Source: Pilatotrama ljubarskyi
Lineage: Eukaryota > Basidiomycota > Agaricomycetes > Polyporales > Polyporaceae
Direction of reading: 5' to 3'
Assembly (NCBI GenBank): GCA_022385805.1
Contig: MU277679.1
Span: 390,171-454,170, forward strand
Length of the DNA: 64,000 nucleotides
Of the stretch, positions 1 through 12,432 are shown in pieces (positions within the stretch are counted from its first letter, which is position 1; each line of letters opens with the position of its first letter). Under the pieces are notes generated by a model. It did not search any database and was not told the origin of the DNA. It saw nothing but the letters and a program-made list of their open reading frames with translations. A program made the translations under genes and the position numbers.

Positions 1-1633
1 CTCGGCCGCCTTCGTACTGGTATTGAATTGTGTCCACGATAGTCCATACAGCGCGTGCGTATTTTATCACCCCGAGTACAACAGTTGACCGACGTACGTT
101 TCATCTGACGTTCCTTAGAGAACTACTTACCAGAAGTCCAAGAGGGCCCCGAATATGCCTCACCATGCTCGACCGAATCGCCTCCCTATTCGAGGCGGAG
201 GAATCCAGCGAGGAGGGCCGTGCGTTTGACATCGGGTGTGTATTCCGGCCGGTCTTCCGTCCAGACCTACAAGCATGCTGGACTAACCGCATTTGGACGC
301 CCTAGCTACGCCATTTTCAAGCGCATCATAGAAGCAGGTCTGGTCGCGGACCTGTACACTCGTCTGGCCGTGTAAGTCTACGCTCCGGCCTGCCCTACGC
401 CTCCTTTGCGCAGGATCAAACCTTGATTGTTGTGACGACCGTCCGGGCTGTACTGACCACCGGCCCGCCTCTAGAGAAGACGAAGTCGTCACGCCCCACC
501 AGACGACCCTCTTGAAGCTTGTGGACTCGTACCTACACGGAAACTCACACGCTCACGAGTTGGCGTTGTCCAGACGACCTGAGGCAGATAGGGGCTCGCT
601 GTTCGACGCGCTCACGGCAAGCTTCTTTCAATTGTCTTCGTACGCCCAGCGATCCATTCGACGAGCCATTCCGTCCGGCAGCGCGTCGCCGGCTGAAGAA
701 ACAGCATTAGATCCTCCGTCGAGCACGGACTTCCACCTAGACCAACTGCCGCCGCTGCAAAACCTTGACCTATTGCTCCCCAAGGTCTGCGAAGCTCTCG
801 TCCTCGTCACCGAGTGCTTAACGACAGTGACATTACGGGCTGAGGAAGCCGCTGCCGCACGCACGGTTCCCGTCCATCCATCCTCGGAGCTCGTATCATC
901 GTCACCCAAGGACATCTTGGTCGGTACGACGGCCTCCACTGGCCAAGGCTTCGTGGAAAGTCTGATTGGTGCGTATCCGTGTCTCTCGTATCTGTGTCTG
1001 CTGACTTTACGCATGTACGCTCGCCTCTGCGCCTCCGGTTATGACAGAGACTCTCCGGCTCGTCGACGCGTTCGTTCCCCGTATTACGTACGGGAAGGCC
1101 GTGAAGCGCCCCGTTCTACCGGAAGGAGAGGACGCCCCAGTACAGGGTCAGAAAGCCACTTCGAGCGCGAATGAAGGTGGGAACCCTTCGGAAGCGGCGC
1201 AGGACGCGAAAACAGCGCAAGCATTCGCACACGTCAAACGGGATTTGGTACGCCTTCTCGGCATCCTCGCCTCCGGGAACCGTGCCGTCCAGGATCGCGT
1301 CCGTGAATGCGGAGGCATTCCCGTTGTGATGAACATGTGCGTCGTAGACGACTACAACCCATGTAAGTCCAGACTTACTCCTTCTACTGCTCCCCACCCG
1401 GCAGCCACGCTCTGCAAGCACGAGGGTCGGGGCAGCAGCCCAGACTGTGAACTCGCTGACCGGTCTTTGCGTTGTTCCATGACCTCACAGACTTGCGCGA
1501 GCATGGGATCTTTGCGCTCCGGAATTTGCTTTACGGTAACGTGGAGAATCAGGCTGCGGTGGACGCGATAAAGCCGGTCGGGAGGTGGGACGAAGAGAAG
1601 ATTCTGCAAGATATCCGGGGCAGTAGCGCATGA
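1..1633 (+). CDS. Ataxin-10 / CTR86-family armadillo protein, 3' part
   Basis: Partial gene; the 5' end lies outside the window. Supported exons: up to 235, 306-371, 475-968, 1048-1362 and 1491-1633 (TGA stop). Joins are GT-AG and keep frame: 235/306 gives ...AFDIGYAIFKR, 371/475 gives LAVEDEVVTPHQTTLLKL, 968/1048 gives VESLIETLRLV, 1362/1491 gives DDYNPYLREHGIFALRNLL. The last stretch (HVKRDLVRLLGILASGN, RECGGIPVVMNMCVVDD, LREHGIFALRNLLYGN) is the conserved Ataxin-10 C-terminal domain. Human ATXN10 and yeast Ctr86 are cytosolic armadillo-repeat proteins linked to cell division and neurite or septum functions; the precise fungal role is unsettled. The exon upstream of about position 90 could not be fixed. 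The identification is from recalled domain consensus, not from a search. Confidence 0.85.
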
Positions 1634-1884
1634 CCATCCAGATAGCCAGTGACCTGCCTACCACTGCCATCCTGTAGCCGTAGCCTAGACCGTGCCCACT
1701 GATGCTCTGTAATCTATTTGGCACAGAAGACCGTCCCCGGAGCGCTAGCACTGGCGACGTGGATTTGGGGTGGCGGGTTTCTCCCGGTTGAGTTTCATGA
1801 TGCATTTCGATCGAGATTGGACCCGCGGTCGCAATAGAATACAATGTTCGATACCGTAGACAGGCCGCGTCTATCATTCCCAAG

Positions 1885-3813
1885 CTACTCCTCCTCCTCT
1901 TCCTCAAGCCCGATCGCGCGCCTCTTTCGAGGACCGGAGGAGGCCCGGGACCGGCGCAAGTCGAAGTCCTCGTCCTCCTCTTCCTCGCTTTCGACATCCA
2001 TGGCGTCCTCACCTGCGGCGCCTGCGTCGGCGTCCTTGGCGGAGCTCTCGGCCGCCGTATCGCCTCCCTCCCGCTGTTTACGCTTGCGCTCGGCTGCCTC
2101 GTTCTGGGTGATCTTCGCCTCAAGGCGCTCGAGGTCATCCTCCTCCGCCTCCTCCTCTTCCTCCCGTGCTGCACGCTTCCGCTTCCGGCGGCGCGTCTCT
2201 TCTTCGGCAAAGTCATCGTCCTCGTCGGTATCTGCCACCACGAAGTCGTCCGTCTGGTACTCGCCCGGACCCTTCCTTCCGCTTTCGTCGCCGGATTTCT
2301 TGCGTTTAGCCCTCCTTCCGTCACCCTCATCTCCGTACTCGTCTTCCGAGCCCCCTCGCCCGAAGCCGACGTCGTCATCTTCGTCGTCTGACCACATGTC
2401 GTCGCTGGTGCGCTTGCGCGCGTAGCTGGAACGCCGCCGGCGTGACGCGCCGAAACCGTCGTCCTCGCCGCCGCGGGACTTGCGGGGTTTGCGTGCGGCT
2501 GCCTTCTCCATCTCGAGACGCTCGCGCTCGGGGTCTGTGGTCGGCTCGGCAGTCATGCGCAGGCGGGCGACGCGGGTGTGCTTCTGGCCCACGGCGCGCA
2601 CGAGCATGCGGTGCGTCTCCGACTGCATCCCCGTGGGGCGGAGGCTCATGTAGCCCGTGATGACGGCCTCGCATTGGAGGATCTCCGCACGTTTATGCTG
2701 CGCGACGAGATACGTGAGCCCTTGGGCGTGATGGCCTGAGAGGCCGCCTGCGGGCTGCGATTGTGACTGTGACTGCGGCTGCGATTGTGACTGCGAAAGG
2801 GAAGGGGGATGTTGTGACGAGAGGGAACCTCCGAGGGCCTGTCGCGGGATTGCACCGGAGGTGTCGATTGACTGCGTGATGTCGAAGAGCTCCTTTCCCA
2901 GCTGCAGGCTGAGAGAGCCGTCTGACCACCTGACGATTCGGCTGTTTGATTGCCTCCTCTGAAAGAGACAGGGCAAATTGGGGTCGAACGGCCGAGATGC
3001 GGGAACGAGAGGGAGCAAGGGTTAGCGGGCCCGTCATCGGAGAATGTGAGCTGACAGATGAATGAAAGACACTCACGTCCTCGCCGAACTGGTCCTTTGC
3101 CCAGCGCCAACGGACTGTGTTCTCCACTTTCAGTTTGATTGACATGCTCTTTTCGCGGAGCGATTCGGACTGTTGACCGTCTTCGTCTTCTTGCTCAGGG
3201 CCAACGTAAGTGTCAGGATGGAAAGGCTTGGAGTCGACTTTAATGAAGTTGGGCATGCGGATGACCCAGTACTAGACGTGACGGATTACGCAACGGCATG
3301 AGCATTGGGAGAGAACGATAAGAGAAGGGGCACTTACGGTGCCATCCGAGCTCCTGGGGACCGGTATGTTGGGAATGGCGACGTCCGCCTCGAGTCTCTG
3401 TTCCACGACGGGTTCCGGTTCGTCTTCCTCGGCATATTCCATCTGCTCTCTGTGGCGGCGCTCCGGGGAAGAGAGCCCATCGTCGTGGTCCGCGTGCTCT
3501 GAAGTTACGGAGGAGGCCGGTCTCCTGGGGTAGCACGGTCCATATCGAGGATAGCGCGAAGCGTGCAGGTAACCACGTACTCGTGCTCGACCATGTTTAC
3601 GTCCTCGTCTTCTCCGAAGAGGTCGTTTAGCTCCTCCTGTTCCTGCTTTCCGTCGGCGGTGGACGCCTGTTCGTCGTGAGAAGCAAAGGTCGGCTTGACG
3701 TCGTCCAGATTGGCAAGGTCCGCATGCTCTTCCTTTGGAGAAGGGGGGCGTTCTGCGTGGAGGGAGTCATTGTGAGGCTGAGGGGAGCGGAGTGCGCCTG
3801 CGAGGGAGGACAT
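1885..3813 (-). CDS. leo1: Leo1, Paf1 complex subunit
   Basis: Four exons on the minus strand: 3813-3581, 3498-or-3524 start to 3338, 3271-3077 and 2958-1885. The acceptor at 3524 is the one that keeps frame (reading ...EHERPASSVTSEHADHDDG), giving 563 codons in total. The core shows the Leo1 signature: YWVIRMPNFIKVDSKPFHPDTY, then SIKLKVENTVRWRW, then SNSRIVRWSDGSLSLQLGKE, ending in a long acidic/basic tail rich in D/E and RRKRK tracts, as is usual for Leo1. Leo1 is a nuclear subunit of the RNA polymerase II-associated Paf1 complex and promotes elongation, H2B ubiquitylation and H3K4/K36 methylation. Introns are 56, 66 and 118 bp. A Gln/Ser repeat (SQSQSQPQSQSQSQ) interrupts the domain at about residue 230, probably a loop. 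The start ATG at 3813 opens MSSLAGALRSPQ; no better upstream ATG was seen. Confidence 0.93.
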
Positions 3814-5198
3814 TGTCGCGTTCGCCACAGCGCAACACCTCAAACAGACGCCCACACCGCCCGCGTTCCTCGCACAGGCGCCCGCTCTCACGTGACCCTT
3901 GCAGCCGTCGCTGTACGCTGCGATCGCTGAGCAGTGGATTAGTTGAAGGGTACATATGGATATTGAGAATATTCCGAAGACATCCGAGATGGTCAGTCTG
4001 GATATTGCACAAGGCATGGACGGGTGGACGAAGGGGCTACCAAACGCGGTTAGCACGGGGTGGACCCGAGACGGGGGCAAGCAAGGCGGCGCCCGTTGCT
4101 CTCTCTCTCTCCCAGCCCACTTGGACCTCTGCGTGGCTTCAAGTTTTGCTGCTGCTGTGCGTATGTAGTCGGGCAAGGACAGCTCAGGGTCCTGCGCTTT
4201 GCGAGCACATTGCTCGTCGGCTCCATCTGTCCATGTCGCCATGTCTCGTTGCTTATCTCCGGCTCCTCGCATGCGCACCCTGTCGCCTTTAGGCCTTCTT
4301 GGTCGCGACGAGCGCAGAGACTTGTGCTACACGCGAGGCCTGTGTGTGACACTGCAGAACGGCTTACGATCCTTCGACTGTCCTTGAAATCTTGTAGCTC
4401 GGTCCTGCTAAGTGTACTCGGCGGTGTGCCGTCTCTCCGGCAGTCTTTGCGCATGACCTGAAAGTCTGCAGGCCTGATCTGTTTGCCTCTCTGCCTGGGG
4501 AGCTGCGACGCATTCAAAGGTTCATGCTTGGCCTCCGTTGAGCGAGCCATTTGCTGTCTGTGAATGTTGTTTCCTGTTCACGCTGCCCTTGGAAAGTACC
4601 CGCACCCGGCCGGCCGGCAAGCTGCAGGCGGACGTAAAGTCCTGCGCCCGGGTCCGCGGTACGCTGACTGCGCATGCCGTGACTCACTGTCGGCCACCGA
4701 GAGATCCTCCGGTCACTCAATATCGATTTCCGTCCTGGTAGGTCACCCGCGTCACGACAAACGTGGGATATTGACCCTGATGACCAGCAGGGGCTGTGGG
4801 AACGCTGCCTCTGACATACTTTGTATTCCAAGGAGCCCGCCAAAAACACGCTTCCCCATCGCGCCCATCGCGGCGCAAGCAGTGGCCGCATACGCTATCC
4901 TCGGTCGACTGTCGCCTGTTTCCGAGCGCATATAAGGCCGGCCGTCTTCAGAGGATTTCCCCCAGCCCAGCACGAGTCGAGCTGCACGCCAGTAACCTGT
5001 ACGCACCCCGAGCGCGGCCCTGACTGCAGCGTTCTTCTCGAGGGCTGTGCCCGGTCACCTTACTTTCCTAATCCGCTCCTCAGACGCCCGCCGTTCCTTC
5101 AAATACCCTCCGCCACCCTCCTCCAGACATTATCCCGCCCCCAGTCTGCCTCCCTCGCCCTCTCTCGCCGCCAGACTCGGCCCCTCTGCCCTCCAGCC
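3814..5198. other. intergenic region between divergent genes
   Basis: This 1.4-kb stretch separates the start of leo1 (-) from the start of the 450-aa gene (+). It contains several overlapping open frames on both strands (for example 3735-4292 and 4060-4461) with arbitrary composition and no recognisable domain, so I do not call them genes. It should hold both promoters and 5' UTRs. Confidence 0.6.
4931..4937 (+). promoter_or_regulatory. possible TATA box for the 450-aa gene
   Basis: TATAAGG lies in a GC-rich stretch 262 bp upstream of the ATG at 5199. The distance would need a long or spliced 5' UTR, so the assignment is tentative. Confidence 0.35.
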
Positions 5199-6814
5199 AT
5201 GTTCCCTCCCTCGCCCCCCCTGTACGTGCGACCCCACCCCCACCTCTCTCTGTCCTTCTCACTCACCCCCATCCTTCTTCACCCGCAGCACCGGCTCCGA
5301 GTCGCAGCGCGATGACTTCCTCCGTAGCGTCTCCCAAGACGACCCTTATCAGCTCCAGGATTCCCTTGACCTCGATCTGTACTCTGAGGTTTGTTCACCG
5401 CTCTCGCATTGTCTCGCAGTCCTCATCTCCTCGCCCTAGCCCTACTACACCTTCACGTGTGGCGATGACCCCAACGCCAGTTCCTTCAGTCCCGAAGACT
5501 CTAGCCCCTCCCCCGACTCCGACACGAAGCCAGCGTCGATCGCCACTGCCAATTTCACTTCGCTCTGGGCCGACTCGCCGCGCTACTTCCCCAACTCTCT
5601 GCACTTGGTCGGCGCGACCCCCGCGCTCCCGGCTAGCGCGATCCTCGATCCCCCCTCGCCCACCACGCAAGGCTCCTACTTCCCTCACCCCCAGGACCCG
5701 CTTCACCCTGATGCACATACCACCAGGACCCTCCCCGCCATCCACGTCGAGACCGCATGGCCCGTCGCACCCAACGCCACACCTTCCTCCTTCCACACGC
5801 GCTCGCCTTACGAACGCTCGCCTTATGAGCGCTCGCCGTCGGCGCTAATGGTGGGCACCCCTTACGGCCAGTCGAGCCCATCCAGCTCCAGTTCGTACCC
5901 ACCCGCTACTCCCCAGAGCCCGTACGGCAACTTCTCTCCTGTGGATGCGCCCTTCGTCAAGGTGGCGCCTTACTCCCCTCTGTCTCCCTCCGTCACCGCC
6001 GTCCCCCCTGCTGTCCTCACGCATCAGGTAAGGTCAAGCAGTTCGTAGCATTCCCGGGAGCTCATCATCCTCTTCCAGGAATCCATCTGCCCTCCCGTCC
6101 AGCGTGAGCGTGACGACGCACCTCACCGAGTACTCCCCCTCGCTATGATGTACGGTCATCCTTTGGGTGGCGAGCTCGTCCCGCAACTCGACTACAGGCC
6201 TCACACGCAAAGCGATCGCCGCCGCTACGTGGAGCAGGTTCAGCTCGAGGCCCCCATCCTCTTTTTTGTGCAGAACCCGAGTGCACTAGGCATTCCGCTC
6301 AAGGACGCGATCAACAACAGGTTCATGAACCTCCAAGGTCGCGATGATCCGATGTTCGAAGGCCGCGGACCATCTGTCTCTATCAGACTGAACGTAAGAC
6401 TGCCTAGCTCTCTTGCATCCCGACGTCACTGATTCATCTTGTATATTGCGTCTTTTCTGGCTGCTGATCGCCTGGACTGTCTTACAGTGGCCGGGGTATG
6501 CGCCCTGGAGCAGGCAGATCCCTACTAGGGACTTCCGTAGCCCTCCGCACCCCATCACGCGCGCAAAACTTGCGAAGAACGTGGCGAAAACGATCAAACG
6601 TTTCATCGAGGTAGGCCTGCATCGTTCTCTATGTGGGACTTTGCGCTCATGGATCCTGGAGGACATGGAGAAGACCCACATGGAAGACCAGTCGCAGGCT
6701 AGGTGGCGCGTCGGCGGCCGGCACATCCGACTTGAGGACATGCTGCTCGTCGGCTTGCAGCATGTCTCCATGGGCTCGTGGCAGGCCCACGTCCGCCTCT
6801 TTCGCAGGCACTGA
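5199..6814 (+). CDS. conserved-looking protein of unknown function, 450 aa
   Basis: Five exons: 5199-5221, 5289-5388, 5440-6027, 6079-6393 and 6488-6814, with GT-AG introns of 67, 51, 51 and 94 bp; exon total 1353 nt, in frame throughout. The N-terminal half is low complexity, rich in Pro, Ser and Tyr (SPYERSPYERSPSALMVG; a Pro-rich PPATPQSPYG stretch). The C-terminal 170 residues look folded: RRRYVEQVQLEAPILFF, DAINNRFMNLQGRDDPMFE, SIRLNWPGYAPWSRQI, RWRVGGRHIRLEDMLLVGL, ending VSMGSWQAHVRLFRRH. There is no signal peptide or membrane segment. I recall similar C-termini in other Agaricomycete hypothetical proteins but can name no family or function. The disordered N-terminus with a compact C-terminus would suit a nuclear or cytoplasmic regulatory protein; that is speculation. 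An extra in-frame intron near 6611 cannot be excluded. Confidence 0.8.
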
Positions 6815-8002
6815 GCCTTAGACATTTCGTCCCCAGGCCGAGGCATTATAGGCCATGTTATCACCTACAGCGGCCGGCAGCCAGTATCGGTCCGTCGCCC
6901 GCATCGCCTCTGTCCGCCTCGCACGAGCTTCGTCGACGCTTCCCTCCCCCTCCCATCAAACATCATCGCTGATCTATACACTACGGCTTCCGCGCCTGTG
7001 AGATAGCATGGAGGATCCGACGCTCCGGCGCACCCAATGCACCGCGCGCGATCCCTTGGTGCCATTCGCGACTGGCGCGGGCGCTCCCACGGACAGCACT
7101 AGCACTCCGAGACATGGAGAATGGACCATCTCGGATTTTCTCTTCCCCTCATCGTATGTCATCCAATGCCGTGTAGGGGCCTTGGAGGGTTGGGGCCTGC
7201 GCCCAGGCCTGCTTGGTTATACCCTGTGGTACCTAGGTAACGTCACCTATGCTCGCCTTCCCTACTCCTTGTGCGTCAGGTCTCCCTAGATCGCACCTCT
7301 CTGCTCGGTCTTGCTTCGCCTTCGCCTTCGCCCATGCACTCGTCTTCCGTCGGTGTTCTCTCTACTCACGAAATTCACGCTTCAGCCTGACGTCGCGTAT
7401 GCCATTTCTCTCCGTCTCCATACGACCTTCCCCTTCATATCTCGCACTCTTGCTTGCTGTACAAGTAGTTCTTGCTTGACCGCTGTCGCGCGTTCCGTTT
7501 CTGTGCTCGTCATCAGCAAATCCTCCTCGCTCTCGTATCCTGCAAATGAATATCACGATGCTTTTCCCACGAAGCACCGCAAGGCCTCCGGGTCCGACCG
7601 CCCATCGGCTCGCCTGTGCGAACATCCGGATATCCGCCCCGTTCCACTTTGAGCCAAGAGCCATGGACCGGTGCAGATGCTTCGATGCAGAACACGCCGG
7701 ATGTACTCCATCTTGACTCGAGGACAGTATTCCAGCTTCTGACCGCATGCCGGTTCATCGCCCTTGAGCAAATATGCGGTCGGCGGACTCTTTCGCGTGC
7801 CGAAGCACGACAGTGCCACCTCCGCGTCCATCGATATCCGCTCAGATGGCGGACGGCTGTGCGCGTGCCTGGCAGGGAACGCGCTTCCCCATGCCTCAAG
7901 TCGTGCCTCAAGGCGTCGATGTTCGTTCTTGACGTACCATCCTTTTGGTCCGTCCCTTCGCACTCCCGCTCTTCTCCCGGCCTACATACTGGTCAGACTC
8001 TA
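6815..8002. other. non-coding stretch, nothing recognised
   Basis: About 1.2 kb downstream of the 450-aa gene. Open frames exist on both strands (for example 7513-7963 minus) but none has coding-like composition, splice logic or a recognisable motif. Confidence 0.5.
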
Positions 8003-8669
8003 CTGTACCATTTCGACCACATGTTCACCGGGTGTGACCTGTGACATGGGTGAACTACGGACGCAGATGTTCAGACCCTCCTGTGACTTGTGACCAGGCC
8101 TGAACATCTGTTCACGGGTGATGTGTGACCGCATGGATGTTCAGTGGGACACCTAAGCGCGCCGTAGGCGCGCAGCTCCCGCCGGGGCGCCAGCCCCAAG
8201 TGTGTGTGACCTACCGGATTGACCGTGAAGTTCACGGACATGCGTCGGTTTCGTAACCCTAATGTAGGGTCAGGACTCTCCCACGCTCCGGCTGAGATGA
8301 AAACTCTGTCATCAAAGGCATGTCGAAGTTCTCTAATCGCCTACTAAGGGCTGGTATCAAGCCAAATGCTATGAGAGAATGCTCCGAACATGTTTGGGGC
8401 AACAAAGACCCGCCTGGCACGGCCGTCTTTGGCGAAGACAGGGCGTCTAACCTACCCGCTAGATGTGATCCACCATAGCGCCAATTCTTCATGAAATTTT
8501 GTTCTGAGTGCATGGAGTGATGGAGATTGGTTGTAGGAGCGCAAAAATCGCATTTTCAGAGCCGGAAACGCCCTGGAAAGAGCGGAAAACCGATTTGTGA
8601 CATCTCGGGACGCGAAAGTTCAGATGCTCTTGTGACCTGTGACCTGAACATGGGGTCGAAATGGTACAG
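8003..8669. mobile_element. MITE-1: 667-bp TA-flanked miniature inverted-repeat element
   Basis: The left end (8003-8027) and the reverse complement of the right end (8645-8669) match at 24 of 25 positions; both start CTGTACCATTTCGACC and end CATGTTCA. The element is flanked by TA at 8001-8002 and TA at 8670-8671, the target duplication typical of Tc1/mariner elements. No transposase frame exists inside, so it would be a non-autonomous element. The interior is rich in TGTGACC and TGAACA motifs in both orientations, including a perfect TGAACA-TC-TGTTCA dyad near 8101, and a strong GC hairpin at 8157-8173. Superfamily placement is inferred from the TA duplication alone. Confidence 0.8.
8157..8173. 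repeat. perfect GC hairpin inside MITE-1
   Basis: GCGCGCC, a 3-nt loop GTA, then GGCGCGC: a 7-bp perfect stem of only G and C. Confidence 0.8.
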
Positions 8670-8671
8670 TA

Positions 8672-11418
8672 TTCGTACTTCCGCGTCTCTGCGCGCGTGG
8701 GTACGCAAGGCGCTGGCGACGCTCGGCGTACGGGTGTAATCGTTTCATCCGACGACATCCATCTTACATACGCCTCCGTGGACGCAGGGCACCGGAGTCA
8801 TCGAGGGAAGAAGTCGCTCATCGCCACTCTCTTATCCGATTTTCTCGAATGCGACGCCGCCACAGCGGTGGACGTCGGCGGTGCAGCAAGTTGCCACCCC
8901 AGATACTGCGACATCGCCCGCCGTATGGAAGTATATGTTGACGTGCTCTAGCCAAAGTGATGCAGCGCCATGAGCGGCGGAGGTGTGTCGGCGGCTCGCG
9001 GCAGGTATCGCTGAGCGGGGATGACCTCAGGTCTTGCACGGCCCCCCGTGTGGTCAGAGAGACTCCGATGCATGGGCCTGAAGCGGACTCCGGGAAGCGC
9101 GACCATACACCGATCAACCAGAGTCTTCTCAGATCTCTGTTCCGGTGGTGCTACGCGATATGTTCTCTATCCCGCCACGCTACGACTTGAGGGCCACGCG
9201 GTGAGTGCAGTCCATGTCTGTCTATTAGGCTCCGTGGATACGGCGACTGACCAACAGACAGCATACACTATCTCGGAGCTGACGGAGCTCGGACACGAAG
9301 GCGATAAGGGGAAGGTTCAGACCTCAGTCTCCGTAGCTGTGGTCATATCGTCCAGGCGTGAATGGGAAACAGTAAGTGCAACTATCCATTCAGAGTTCGG
9401 AGGACGTCGGTGGTTTTGTCCCCACCCGAGTCTCGCGTTTCTGCGCGGGATGGCGGAGGAGCAGCGATCATGACCTTAGTCGTGAAACGCAGTGGCAAGA
9501 ACAAGCACGTCATAGTACGCCTTGCCCTTGCAATCGCATGGTCTTCCCGTGGTGGTATGCCGCCTCGAGGAACCTGACAAGGCCCGGGCTCGGTGCATAC
9601 ATACCCTCGGAGCTCGCCGATCACAGGGCGTCTTGGCATGGAGCAGCGGCGGAGCGCCCATTTACAAGCTACTGTCGGTTCCGCCGCGGACGCGCGGATC
9701 GTTCAGACACGTGCGGGGGAACAAGGAGAGCACGAAGCGAAACTGTTCTCGTGGCACGCTTGCACAGGAACGTTGTCTCCTGCGAGCCTCCTTCGGTTGG
9801 CCTCCAGATGCGAGGGGAGTGGGGACTGCTGTCGTCGACTACCCCAGTACTATTCGGAGCAACTAGCACCACAAGCACTGAGTACATAGTGCAGTCCGAC
9901 GTCCCTAGGCACCCGTTCTGTCCGGGCAGCCCGGTCAGTACCTGCTGTCCTCCTTCTATTTCCATCCTAATACTCCACCTCGCGTAGACTAAATATTTTG
10001 CTACACCACGTCAGTCTGATGCATATGACAGCACGAGCCGCTGGTTTGCGTTATCGCGCTGATGGGTTCCGTTACCGGTGCGAAGCTAAGCTCACCGCAA
10101 CTCCTTCGCAGGGGGCGTACCCCGCGTGGCTGGTCAACCTGCACTTCTCCAGCAGGTTTGCCATGACTGTTCCGCAACTGTGCGATTGATGATGATGGAT
10201 GGGGAGCGATCAGTGAATCAGTTCAGTCACTGAGCTGACAGAAGCTTATGATGTAGGTGAGCGTTTCATGCTCTCGAGATGTATGTGCCTGTTCGGGCAA
10301 GTACGTAGGCAGGACGGCGCGAGGACTGTTCCATGAATATCCCGATTAGAACGTACCGCGGTGCACTGACGGCATAAGGAATGTCGTAACTGAATGATCC
10401 GAGAGCATGAGGAGCCTGATGTGCGTCCTCTGACCTCTGACGGCCCGCAGTGGTGGCCCTCGTTCGGCATTCTAGGAGAGGGCTGCCGGGTTCCAAGTGC
10501 GGTAACTTGAAGTACTGTAGCATAACTCAACCTGTGGAATTCTCCTTTCGTATCAGAGCGCCTGTACGACCCACCTGCCCATGCTCAAGTCTGGCAATCC
10601 GAGTAAGTAGATGCAGACGATAACGGGATTAGCTTCAAGCTCTCCTGCGGGCAGTGATCAGACGCACGGAGCAATCAGACAAGGAGGGGAGCTCAAGATA
10701 TCCTCACTCCACTCCGTAGGAACGGACATGCTGGCGTGTGCTGGCGGTTTGGTCAGCCTTTCAGACCGTTCCTTTCAAAGGCAAGCGCGAGATCTTCGCT
10801 CATGTGGAAGTTGCCGCCTGCTGGTTTCCGGGACAGTGCCGATGATGAGACTGAGGCTATTATCAATTGTTAATTATCAATTGTTATACTCTCAGTCTCG
10901 CGAAGTCGTTCGCAGGGCGATGGATACCAGGGTGCCAGCTTATGATCATCGCTCTCAGTGGAGATCGCATTCGGCCTTTTCACTGTGAATCAGCCCGGTC
11001 CAACCTGACACTCACCGTCTGTCTGCCGGGTACCATGAGGAGGGAGCATGACTCTGTCACTAGACAGTTGTGTTAGAGTCCTGTTCCTGACAAAGTTCGA
11101 GGTTGAAACAACAGCACTCCGAGTCGGCGTCCACTCCGCGATTACTATCCCTGCCATATCGGGACAATCGTGGCCATAGGCCGGATTAGGCAGTCGTTGT
11201 TTTCTCTGTACAGCCGAGTGTTTGTCGACCTCCCCTCGCTGTGGCCCTATTGTCTTCGCCCGCCTCATGCCCCGCCCGCGTACAATGTCGACTGGCCTGG
11301 CTAGGATGTCCTATTGTCTGGAAGTTCCTCAGCATACTTCCATACGACGCAACAATGAACTGGGCTGCCCTTGCTCGGGGCAGCAGGGCTTCAGGACGCA
11401 GGATCCGGAACAATAACA
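8672..11418. other. non-coding stretch, nothing recognised
   Basis: 2.7 kb with many short open frames on both strands (the longest, 9376-9987 plus, 203 codons, has arbitrary composition). I see no domain, consistent splice chain or repeat. Part of it may be decayed upstream exons of the remnant at 11419-11975. Confidence 0.45.
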
Positions 11419-11975
11419 GGTCAATGCGTACCAGGAGATAAATTACCGCTGTCGAGTCGCAGGGCCATCGCCCTACGTTTCGCTCATCCCCACTTACATT
11501 GAGTTGCCCAAGCTCGACCTTCTCACTCATTTCTTCACGACGCCCTTATCCGCAAACTATTACCTCGGATACGATGTTGAAGCACGGTTCTCTCGCTGTT
11601 GCCGTCGTTCAGCGTCAAGTCATGGTGGTACAAGGTACGAAGTCGCGCTCTCCTACTGTCGCGTCTTCTGACGCGAGCGGCCTCACAGCTGCGCGCACAC
11701 ACGGCCAGCGTGAGCGTTGGGTCGACGTCTACACCTATACCCCGTTCGGCGAGCGCGTGTTCCTCGCCTCGTCCGTCCCGCAAGCCCGCATCTCTTCCCG
11801 CGACATCCTCACGGTCTTCCCAGAAGACGAAGGCGTGCGCGAGCCGATGACAGGCATGCTCGAACTGCCTCCGCAAGCGTTCTGGGAGTTCAAGGAGCTC
11901 AGCTCGCGCACGCAGAAGCGCTACGAGCAGTTGTTCAGCGCACAGTTGTCCTCGAAGCTTCGGAGGCGGTGGTGA
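11419..11975 (+). pseudogene. 3' remnant of an unrecognised gene, frameshifted
   Basis: Protein-like sequence continues through three frames. Frame one begins after an acceptor-like AACAG at 11418 and reads SPYVSLIPTYIELPKLDLL then THFFTTPLSANYYLGYDVEA. A second frame carries LLPSFSVKSWWYK near 11600. The third runs to the stop at 11973: RERWVDVYTYTPFGERVFL, SRDILTVFPEDEGVREP, GMLELPPQAFWEFKELSS, TQKRYEQLF. No intron phase reconciles the first two frames, so I infer one or two single-base indels: a decayed gene or sequence errors. No known family is recognised. It ends 458 bp before the convergent condensin gene. Confidence 0.5.
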
Positions 11976-12432
11976 TTGGTGGTGCGATACCTATCCGCGA
12001 TGCTCTGGATCCTGCCCGTTTCTGTATCAATAGCCGTCCTCATCCGCTATGCGGTCTCTCCGCTGTATCAATAGCACCTTGTTTGTATCTCCACGTTATG
12101 TATCTCTACATGATACCCACCCTCGACTGCAACACGTCAAGTCCCCATGCTCGTAGTCGCATGCTTAGGCGTGACCTCGTAAGGCTAGCTCCACCCTTGA
12201 CCTTGGCGAGACGGAACTCAAGAACTCGCGCGCACCGAGCGACCTGCTTGATGCGATGTCGAAAGAATTCTTGACGGACGAGAACACACATCGCACATGG
12301 ATCGTTGAGCAGTCATAATAAACAAACAACGTTAGCGACCGGAACAGGGAACATAAATGTATAAGTAGCGTTAAATGGCCGGCACGGGAGGTGTATCTCA
12401 CAACATGAGCAGAAACAAACGTAAGGGTATCA

